In this document: positions 1 to 4,266 of the stretch, in pieces
Layout: each line of letters opens with the position of its first letter
How positions within the stretch are numbered: position 1 is the stretch's first letter
NCBI GenBank assembly: GCA_036274055.1
Contig: DASUGM010000247.1
Coordinates: forward strand, 1-5,670
Length of the DNA stretch: 5,670 bases
Reading direction: 5' to 3'
Source of the DNA: DASUGM01 sp036274055
GTDB taxonomy: Bacteria; Acidobacteriota; Vicinamibacteria; Vicinamibacterales; SCN-69-37
Translations under genes and position numbers: made by a program
The notes under the pieces: generated by a model
What the model was told of the DNA's origin: nothing
The model's database searches: none
Seen by the model: the letters and a program-made list of their open reading frames with translations, nothing else

Positions 1-1
1 A

Positions 2-271
2 CGCCACGAGGCGGCGTCGCGGTTTGAGGAGGCAGGCGTGCTCACGACCGACGTGTCGAAGTTCCTGGGACACCGGAATCTCAGCACGACGACTCGATAC
101 CTCAACACAACCAGTCGCCGCCTTCGTCTCGCGTTGATGCGCGTGGAGGAGGCAAGAACAAGAGCGGAGTCAGACCGTCTTGCAAATTCTTGCAAAGACG
201 GTGAGGAGAACACGCCGAACACAGACGGCGCCGAAGCGCCGTCCCTGCCAGGCAAGTCTTTGGTTTCCTAA
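2..271 (+). CDS. Tyrosine recombinase/integrase, C-terminal part (5' end outside window)
   Basis: This is the end of a site-specific tyrosine recombinase, a family that cuts and rejoins DNA through a covalent 3'-phosphotyrosine intermediate. The visible frame opens at base 2 with RHEAASRFEEAG, matching the second-Arg box (HxLRH) of the family, so the fragment begins at that Arg. LGHRN follows (box III His, fragment residue 24), then TTTRYLN with the nucleophilic Tyr at fragment residue 33. A charged, probably helical and then disordered tail of about 55 residues runs to a TAA at 269-271. A GTG at 38 lies inside the catalytic domain and is not the real start. The gene converges on tRNA-Leu, leaving 11 bp between its stop and the encoded CCA end, the usual setting of an integrase at an island edge. 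Which element it serves cannot be told, and the N-terminal two-thirds is not visible, so intactness is unknown. Confidence 0.85.
   Translation, partial: RHEAASRFEEAGVLTTDVSKFLGHRNLSTTTRYLNTTSRRLRLALMRVEEARTRAESDRLANSCKDGEENTPNTDGAEAPSLPGKSLVS
175..201. repeat. Imperfect inverted repeat with internal 9-nt direct repeat
   Basis: CCGTCTTGCAA (175-185) is complementary to TTGCAAAGACGG (190-201) apart from one extra A, with a 4-nt ATTC loop. The same stretch holds TCTTGCAAA twice (178-186 and 188-196) with one base between. It lies in the recombinase tail, beyond the catalytic Tyr, and is AT-richer than its surroundings. It could be an RNA hairpin, a recombinase arm site or chance; only the symmetry is directly visible. 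Confidence 0.4.
224..243 (-). terminator. Candidate terminator hairpin with UUCG tetraloop downstream of tRNA-Leu
   Basis: Read on the minus strand this is GACGGCGC-TTCG-GCGCCGTC: an 8-bp perfect GC-rich stem closed by a C(UUCG)G tetraloop, an exceptionally stable RNA loop common in terminators. It starts 39 nt past the tRNA 3' end and is followed by TGTGTT, only a modest U-tract. It could end the gap-pgk-tpiA-secG-tRNA transcript. It also lies inside the recombinase coding tail, so codon constraint could have produced part of it. Confidence 0.4.
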
Positions 272-276
272 GACTT
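254..276. repeat. 7-bp hairpin between recombinase stop and tRNA-Leu
   Basis: AAGTCTT (254-260) and AAGACTT (270-276) are perfect complements around a 9-nt loop that contains part of the recombinase stop codon. The stem is AT-rich and lacks a proper U-tract on either strand, so it is a weak terminator candidate. It lies 6 bp from the CCA end of the tRNA and might mark processing or the junction of integrated DNA; this is inference. Confidence 0.3.
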
Positions 277-282
277 AAAGGT

Positions 283-369
283 TGGTGCGGAAGAGAGGAC
301 TCGAACCTCCACGCTCTTGCGAGCGCCAGCCCCTCAAGCTGGTGCGTCTGCCAGTTCCGCCACTTCCGC
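283..369 (-). tRNA. tRNA-Leu, anticodon GAG
   Basis: On the minus strand the acceptor arms GCGGAAG (363-369) and CTTCCGC (287-293) pair perfectly, followed by discriminator A (286) and an encoded CCA (283-285). The D arm is GCGGAACTGGCAGACGC. The anticodon stem CCAGC/GCTGG encloses the loop TTGAGGG, giving anticodon GAG at 333-335 for CUC/CUU codons. A long variable arm, CGCTC-GCAA-GAGCG, makes it class II, as expected for Leu. The T arm is GGAGG-TTCGAGT-CCTCT. The total is 87 nt and every stem closes, so it looks functional. It lies 108 bp downstream of secG on the same strand; tpiA-secG-tRNA-Leu is a recurrent bacterial arrangement, and the tRNA may be cut from that transcript. Its 3' end faces the recombinase gene, so it is a plausible attachment site. 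Confidence 0.97.
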
Positions 370-400
370 GTGGCCTTACTACTTACTTCGTCGTCAACTC

Positions 401-477
401 AAAACTTGAAACTTGAAACTCTAAACTTGGTTCTCGGCGTTCTGGTTCCGAGTTTGAAGTTTGAAGTTTCGAGTTTC
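401..477. repeat. Foldback repeat of AAACTYS heptamers, secG/tRNA spacer
   Basis: The left arm (401-430) is heptamers of the type AAACTTG/AAACTCT. The right arm (448-477) is the same family inverted. Comparing the left arm with the reverse complement of the right arm gives 24 of 30 identical positions, with the differences mostly at the variable places of each 7-nt unit. The loop is 17 nt (431-447). The element fills most of the 108-bp gap between secG and tRNA-Leu and touches the secG TAA (478-480). It is AT-rich in a GC-rich setting. A second member is at 1865-1958. It could fold in the operon mRNA and affect processing or stability; that is inference. Confidence 0.75.
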
Positions 478-960
478 TTAAGATCCTGCGCCGCTCGCCG
501 GCGGCGTCGGCTTCGCGCCTTCGACCGGCGGCGTGGCCGGTGCTGGCGCCGGCGTTGTCGATGGCGTACTTCCGCCGCCTGCGGGCGGCGTCGTCGACGG
601 CGTGCTGCCGCCGCCGGCCGGCGGGGTTGTTGCCGGCGGAGTCGTCGGGCCGATCGGCAGCGGCGCCGGTGCGGCGGCCGGTGGCGGCGTCGCCGGACCG
701 GAGACGCCACTCACGACCGAACCGCCGCCTGAGCGGCCCATCAAGCTCAGCACGAACGCGCCGATCAGGAACATCGACCCGAGAATCGTCGAGGCGCGGG
801 TCAGCACGGTCGCGCCGGCGCGTGCGCCGAACGCCGTCTGGCTGCTCGCGCCGCCGAACGCGGCGGCGATATCGCCGCCCTTGCCTTGCTGAAGCAACAC
901 GACGACCAGCAGGAGCAGGCAGGTCAGCACGTAGATGGTCAGCATCAGGTAGTACAACAT
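478..960 (-). CDS. secG: Preprotein translocase subunit SecG, with long Pro/Ala-rich tail
   Basis: SecG is the small inner-membrane partner of SecYE and aids protein export driven by SecA. Residues 3-23 form a first membrane helix, then comes the signature loop QQGKGGDIAAAFGG (24-37) with SSQTAFGARAGATVLTR, and a second helix at about 53-75. The core is therefore complete and canonical. From residue 78 the protein continues with about 80 residues rich in Pro, Ala, Gly and Thr, including two exact copies of a 12-residue unit (111-122, 123-134). At 160 residues it is longer than the 75-110 residues of ordinary SecG. The start is the ATG at 958-960, with only a weak GGGA upstream inside a small AAGC/GCTT hairpin (961-974). 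The gene lies 108 bp after tpiA on the same strand, with a heptamer array between. The tail is predicted to be disordered; its role is unknown. Confidence 0.95.
   Translation of the reverse strand: MLYYLMLTIYVLTCLLLLVVVLLQQGKGGDIAAAFGGASSQTAFGARAGATVLTRASTILGSMFLIGAFVLSLMGRSGGGSVVSGVSGPATPPPAAAPAPLPIGPTTPPATTPPAGGGSTPSTTPPAGGGSTPSTTPAPAPATPPVEGAKPTPPASGAGS
559..630 (-). repeat. Tandem 36-bp coding repeat in secG (two 12-residue copies)
   Basis: Two adjacent 36-bp units (595-630 and 559-594) both encode TTPPAGGGSTPS. By direct alignment they differ at 7 bases, and all 7 fall in third codon positions, so the protein copies are identical. The repeat is in the extracytoplasmic or linker-like Pro-rich tail after the second membrane helix. 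The pattern indicates that this tail is translated and held at the amino-acid level. Confidence 0.85.
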
Positions 961-976
961 AAGCGTCCCAGCTTAT

Positions 977-1097
977 CAGTGCCCGTGCCCAGTGCCTAGT
1001 GCCCAGCGCCTAGGGCCCGTGCCCAGTGCCCAGCGCCCAGCGCCCAGCGCCTAGGCCGTGCCTAGGGCCTAGGGCCTGACGCCCAGGGCCTGTGACC
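977..1097. repeat. Degenerate direct heptamer array in tpiA/secG spacer
   Basis: About 18 consecutive units of the pattern YAGNGCC can be read: CAGTGCC, TAGTGCC, CAGCGCC, TAGGGCC and close variants. A few are shortened to 5-6 nt (CGTGCC, TAGGCC, GTGCC). Three identical CAGCGCC units run from 1031 to 1051. The array fills the tpiA-secG spacer and extends 29 bp into tpiA, supplying its last nine codons and its TAG stop. CCTAGG-type sites, usually rare, recur in it. I see no promoter or gene in this stretch. It resembles the short tandemly repeated heptamers known in intergenic DNA of cyanobacteria, but the sequence is different. Confidence 0.85.
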
Positions 1098-1848
1098 TGC
1101 ATTTGGAGACAATCGCAAAGAACCCGCGCACGTCCAGGCTGGCGCCGCCGACGAGCGCACCATCGACGTCCGGCAGGCCGACCATCTCGTGAGCGTTCTC
1201 GGGCTTGACCGATCCGCCGTAGAGAATCCGGCACCGATCCGCCGCGCTGCCGCCGAACCACTGCCGCAGCCGGCCGCGGATGTGCTGATGCGCCTCGTCG
1301 CACTCACGTGCGGTCGCGTTCTTACCGGTGCCGATCGCCCACACCGGCTCGTAGGCGATTACCAGCGTGGCGATTTGATCGGCGCTGATCCCGTCGAGAC
1401 CATGTTGAATTTGTCCGTCGAGGACGGCATTGGTGCCGCCGCGCTCGCGCTCCTCGAGCGTTTCGCCGATGCAGACGATCGGCGTGATTTCGCCGGCCAG
1501 CGCGGCGCGGGCCTTCCGGTTGACGAGCTCGTCGGTGTCGCCGAACAGCCGGCGCCGCTCCGAGTGACCGACGATCACGGCAGTCGCGCCGGCGTCTTTG
1601 ATCATCGCGACGTTGATCGCCCCGGTGAAGGCGCCTTCGCGCTCGGGGTGGACGTCCTGCGCGGCGAGGACGAGACGCGTGTGCGTCGCGGCGTCGGCGG
1701 CAATCGGCAGCGCGGTGAACGACGGTGCCACCGCGATCTCGACGTCGGTGATCTCCTTGATCAACGGCTCGAGCTCGCGCACGAACGCGAGCGCCTCGCG
1801 CCCGGTCTTGTGCATCTTCCAGTTCGCGACGACGAGGGGCGTTCTCAT
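1069..1848 (-). CDS. tpiA: Triosephosphate isomerase
   Basis: This cytoplasmic TIM-barrel enzyme interconverts dihydroxyacetone phosphate and glyceraldehyde 3-phosphate. The protein starts MRTPLVVANWKMHKT, carrying the active-site Asn9 and Lys11. The catalytic His95 is in VIVGHSERR and the catalytic Glu167 in AYEPVWAIGTGK, whose WAIGTGK part is the flexible lid loop. Phosphate-binding motifs YGGSVKP (210-216) and GALVGGASL near 231-238 are present. At 259 residues it is slightly long because the last nine residues (RSQALGVRP) are encoded by the heptamer array and replace or extend the usual end. The ATG at 1846-1848 was chosen because AGGGAG lies 5 nt upstream; an upstream in-frame TTG at 1872 would add residues from repeat DNA. 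It lies 96 bp after pgk on the same strand, with a foldback repeat between, and is probably co-transcribed with gap and pgk. Confidence 0.97.
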   Translation of the reverse strand: MRTPLVVANWKMHKTGREALAFVRELEPLIKEITDVEIAVAPSFTALPIAADAATHTRLVLAAQDVHPEREGAFTGAINVAMIKDAGATAVIVGHSERRRLFGDTDELVNRKARAALAGEITPIVCIGETLEERERGGTNAVLDGQIQHGLDGISADQIATLVIAYEPVWAIGTGKNATARECDEAHQHIRGRLRQWFGGSAADRCRILYGGSVKPENAHEMVGLPDVDGALVGGASLDVRGFFAIVSKCRSQALGVRP

Positions 1849-1853
1849 GCAGA

Positions 1854-1859
1854 CTCCCT
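1854..1859 (-). promoter_or_regulatory. Ribosome binding site deciding the tpiA start
   Basis: Minus-strand AGGGAG lies 5 nt before the ATG at 1848. It starts just after the foldback repeat ends, so the repeat leaves the initiation signal untouched. This supports the MRTPLVV start over the upstream TTG. Confidence 0.75.
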
Positions 1860-1864
1860 GGTCA

Positions 1865-1958
1865 AACTTCAAACTCTAAACTTGAAACTCAAAACTGGGT
1901 TCTGAGATCTTTTGGTCCTGAGAACCAGTTTGAAGTTTCCAGTTTCAAGTTTTGAGTT
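1865..1958. repeat. Foldback repeat of AAACTYS heptamers, pgk/tpiA spacer
   Basis: This is the second member of the family seen at 401-477. The inner stem pairs 1892-1903 with 1921-1931 (AAACTGGGTTCT against AGAACCAGTTT, one bulged G) around a 17-nt loop (1904-1920). The outer arms, 1865-1891 and 1932-1958, are heptamers in opposite orientation and agree at 20 of 27 positions. It fills nearly the whole pgk-tpiA gap and overlaps the last codons of pgk, including its TGA (1945-1947). Its base composition is far more AT-rich than the genes around it. A structural role in the mRNA is possible but not shown. Confidence 0.75.
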
Positions 1959-3129
1959 GCTCGAGCGCGGCCACGCCCGGCAGCGCCTGCCCCGCGAGAA
2001 ACTCGAGGCTGGCCCCGCCGCCGGTCGAGATGTGCGTCATCTTCCCGGCGACGCCGGCCTTGGTCACCGCCGCGACCGAGTCGCCGCCGCCGATGATGGT
2101 CGTGCCGTCCACCGCGGCGACCGCCCCGGCGACGCCGATTGTGCCCGCCGCGAAGGCGTCGATCTCGAAGACGCCCATCGGGCCGTTCCAGACGACGGTC
2201 TTCGCCGTCTTGATGATCTTCTCGTAGGCGGCGATTGTCTTCGGGCCGATATCGAGTCCCATCCGATCACCGATCTTCTCGTCGTCGATCGGCAACGTCT
2301 CCGCCGGCGCGCCGGCTTCGAGCTTCGGCGCGACCACGTGATCGATCGGCAGGGCGAGGGTGATGCCGCGCGCCTGCGCGCGCGCCAGCAAATCGGCCGC
2401 CGTCGCCACCAGATCCTGTTCGACGAGCGATTTGCCGACCGGTTTGCCCTGCGCCTTGAGAAACGTGTACGCCATCGCGCCGCCGACGACCAGCGCGTCG
2501 ACGCGGCCGAGCAGGTTCTCGATGACTTCGAGCTTGTCGGAAACCTTGGCGCCGCCCAGGATCGCGACGAACGGCCGCTCGGGATGACCGAGCGCGCGGC
2601 CGAGATACTCGACTTCGGCCGCCATCAGGAAACCGGCCGCCGATTCCTTGACGTGGTGGACGATGCCTTCGGTGGAGGCATGGGCCCGGTGCGCCGATCC
2701 GAACGCGTCGTTGACGTAGACGTCGGCCAGCGCCGCCAGCGCCTTCGCGAACGCCGGATCGTTCTTTTCTTCCTCGGGATGGAAGCGGAGGTTCTCGAGG
2801 ACGATCACGCCCCGGGGGTTGGCCTTGATGACGTCGACCGCCGCGTCGCCGATACAGTCAGGCGCGAACGCAACCGGCCGGCCGAGAATCGCCGCCAGGT
2901 GTTTCGCGACCGGAGCCAGGCTGAACTCCGGTTTCGGCTTGCCCTTCGGCCGGCCGAGGTGCGACGCGAGGACCACCGTCGCCCCGTGTTCGAGCGCGTA
3001 CCTGATCGTCGGCACGGCGGCGCGGATCCGGGTGTCGTCGGTGATGCGGTCGCCTTCCATCGGCACGTTGAAGTCGACGCGGATGAACACGCGTCGGCCG
3101 TCGAGCTCCAGATCCTTGATCGTCTTCAT
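1945..3129 (-). CDS. pgk: Phosphoglycerate kinase
   Basis: This cytoplasmic two-domain kinase transfers the phosphate of 1,3-bisphosphoglycerate to ADP, the first ATP-forming step of glycolysis. The N-domain substrate site is intact: RVDFNVP (17-23), Arg34, SHLGRPKG (56-63), ENLRFHPEEE (112-121) and NDAFGSAHRAHAST (140-153). The C-domain nucleotide site shows GGAKVSDK (192-199), WNGPMGVFE (314-322), GGGDSVAAV (347-355) and STGGGASLEFLAG (368-380). Its 394 residues match the family length. The final QLKT comes from the foldback repeat, which also supplies the stop. The ATG at 3127-3129 follows the gap stop by 10 bp; only a weak AGAG precedes it, so translation is probably coupled to gap. It is the second gene of the gap-pgk-tpiA unit and supplies the step after GAPDH. 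Confidence 0.98.
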   Translation of the reverse strand: MKTIKDLELDGRRVFIRVDFNVPMEGDRITDDTRIRAAVPTIRYALEHGATVVLASHLGRPKGKPKPEFSLAPVAKHLAAILGRPVAFAPDCIGDAAVDVIKANPRGVIVLENLRFHPEEEKNDPAFAKALAALADVYVNDAFGSAHRAHASTEGIVHHVKESAAGFLMAAEVEYLGRALGHPERPFVAILGGAKVSDKLEVIENLLGRVDALVVGGAMAYTFLKAQGKPVGKSLVEQDLVATAADLLARAQARGITLALPIDHVVAPKLEAGAPAETLPIDDEKIGDRMGLDIGPKTIAAYEKIIKTAKTVVWNGPMGVFEIDAFAAGTIGVAGAVAAVDGTTIIGGGDSVAAVTKAGVAGKMTHISTGGGASLEFLAGQALPGVAALEQLKT

Positions 3130-3139
3130 GATCGACGCT

Positions 3140-4147
3140 CTACACGCCGCGCTTGGCCATGTAGCGGAGCAGATCGACGCAACGGCTGGAGTAGCCCCAC
3201 TCGTTGTCGTACCACGCGAGGATCTTGAGCAGGTCGCCGTCGAGCACTTTGGTGTACGGCGCGTCGATCATCGCCGAATGCGGGTTGCCGCGGAAGTCGA
3301 TCGACACGAGCGGCGCGGTGACGAACTCGATGATGCCCTTGTAGGCGCCGTCAGCCGCGGTCTTGAACGCGCTGTTGACCTCGTCCGCCGTGGCCTTCTT
3401 GTTCAGCACCGCGGTCAGGTCGACCATCGAGACGTTCGGCGTCGGCACGCGGATGCTGATGCCGTCGAGCTTGCCCTTGAGCGCCGGCAGCACTTCGCCG
3501 ACGGCGCTGGCCGCGCCGGTCGTCGTCGGAATCATCGACAGCGCCGCGGCGCGCGCACGACGCAGGTCCTTGTGCGGCAGGTCGAGGAGCTGCTGGTCGT
3601 TCGTGTAGGCGTGAACGGTCGTCATCCAGCCCTTGTTGATCCCGAACGTCTCGTGCAGCACCTTCGCGACCGGCGCGAGGCAGTTGGTCGTGCACGACGC
3701 GTTCGAGATGATCTGGTGCTTTGCCGGATCGTAGGCTTGGTGGTTGACGCCCATCACGACGGTCACGTCCGGGCCCTTGGCTGGCGCGGTGATGATGACC
3801 TTCTTCGCGCCGGCGGCGAGGTGCTTGGCCGCATCCTCACGCTTGGTAAATCTCCCGGTACCCTCGAAGACGACCTCGACGCCGAGGTCCTTCCACGGCA
3901 GCAGCGCCGGATCCTTCTGCGTCAGGACCTGGAATTTGTCGCCGTCGACCGTGATCGTGTCGCCGTCGGCTTTGATGTCCGCCTTCAGGTTGCCCAGAAT
4001 CGAGTCGTACTTCAGCAGGTGCGCCAATGTCGCGGTGTCGGTGAGGTCATTGACGGCGACGATGTCGATGTCGTCGTGCGCCATCGCCGCGCGCATGATG
4101 TTGCGGCCGATTCTGCCGAAGCCATTGATGCCGACCTTGATGGACAT
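3140..4147 (-). CDS. gap: Glyceraldehyde-3-phosphate dehydrogenase, type I
   Basis: It oxidises and phosphorylates glyceraldehyde 3-phosphate to 1,3-bisphosphoglycerate in the cytoplasm, the substrate for the next gene's enzyme. The Rossmann motif GINGFGRIGR is at residues 6-15. An Asp in VAVNDLTD (Asp34) at the end of the second strand suggests NAD preference, by analogy with the family. The catalytic Cys152 is in SNASCTTNCLAP and the partner His179 in TTVHAYTNDQ. Other landmarks are ATKEDA-like FTKREDAAKH, RVPTPNVSMVDL and WYDNEWGYSSR near the end. The 335 residues match the family. The ATG at 4145-4147 was chosen because AAGGAG lies 10 nt upstream and MSIKVGINGFGR is the usual beginning; in-frame starts farther upstream would add unrelated residues. 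It is the first gene of the minus-strand unit, with a candidate promoter at 4206-4233. Confidence 0.98.
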   Translation of the reverse strand: MSIKVGINGFGRIGRNIMRAAMAHDDIDIVAVNDLTDTATLAHLLKYDSILGNLKADIKADGDTITVDGDKFQVLTQKDPALLPWKDLGVEVVFEGTGRFTKREDAAKHLAAGAKKVIITAPAKGPDVTVVMGVNHQAYDPAKHQIISNASCTTNCLAPVAKVLHETFGINKGWMTTVHAYTNDQQLLDLPHKDLRRARAAALSMIPTTTGAASAVGEVLPALKGKLDGISIRVPTPNVSMVDLTAVLNKKATADEVNSAFKTAADGAYKGIIEFVTAPLVSIDFRGNPHSAMIDAPYTKVLDGDLLKILAWYDNEWGYSSRCVDLLRYMAKRGV

Positions 4148-4157
4148 GTGCGGACTG

Positions 4158-4163
4158 CTCCTT
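4158..4163 (-). promoter_or_regulatory. Ribosome binding site of gap
   Basis: Minus-strand AAGGAG is a strong match to the anti-Shine-Dalgarno sequence, 10 nt before the ATG at 4147. The spacing is slightly long but this is the only good site, and it fixes the start at MSIKVGING rather than at in-frame codons upstream. Confidence 0.7.
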
Positions 4164-4205
4164 GGTCGTCCTTGGGCGCGATGTCGACGCGCGTGAGAAC
4201 TCCAC

Positions 4206-4233
4206 ATGTTAACAAGGCCGCCCGGCCCGTGAA
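4206..4233 (-). promoter_or_regulatory. Candidate sigma-70-like promoter of the gap operon
   Basis: On the minus strand TTCACG (4228-4233, 4 of 6 to TTGACA) is followed after 16 bp by TAACAT (4206-4211, 4 of 6 to TATAAT). Transcription would start near 4199, giving a leader of about 50 nt that carries the AAGGAG site. The spacer is GC-rich. The match is moderate and the sigma preferences of this organism are unknown. Confidence 0.35.
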
Positions 4234-4252
4234 AGACCCGGTTGTGACGCGG

Positions 4253-4258
4253 TATCAT
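4253..4258 (+). promoter_or_regulatory. Candidate -10 element of waaA (leaderless transcript)
   Basis: TATCAT (5 of 6 to TATAAT) ends 8 bp before the GTG of waaA, so the transcript would begin at or within a base or two of the start codon. No purine-rich ribosome site precedes the GTG, which fits a leaderless mRNA. No convincing -35 is seen; the expected place (about 4230-4235) overlaps the -35 proposed for gap on the other strand. Confidence 0.4.
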
Positions 4259-4266
4259 TCCCCGAC

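Noticed and set aside
380..402. Possible own promoter for tRNA-Leu (TTGACG or TTGAGT on the minus strand)
   Set aside because: No -10 at suitable spacing follows, and the -35-like words lie partly in repeat DNA; too weak to call.
533..892. Gly/Val/Pro-rich plus-strand frame opposite secG
   Set aside because: It reflects the reverse complement of the repetitive secG tail; the minus-strand protein has the SecG signature and membrane helices.
977..1097. CRISPR-like array
   Set aside because: The units are contiguous heptamers with no unique spacers and no cas genes nearby.
1189..1905. Open plus-strand frame opposite tpiA
   Set aside because: Antisense to an intact tpiA with all catalytic residues; low-information composition and its end lies in the foldback repeat.
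1912..3228. Open plus-strand frame of more than 400 codons opposite pgk
   Set aside because: It is the mirror of a clear pgk on the minus strand. Its translation is rich in Arg, Asp and Val with no recognisable motif, as expected for antisense frames in high-GC genes.
4175..4195. CGCG-flanked symmetry in the gap leader as an operator
   Set aside because: Only about 4 bp per arm in GC-rich DNA; expected by chance.
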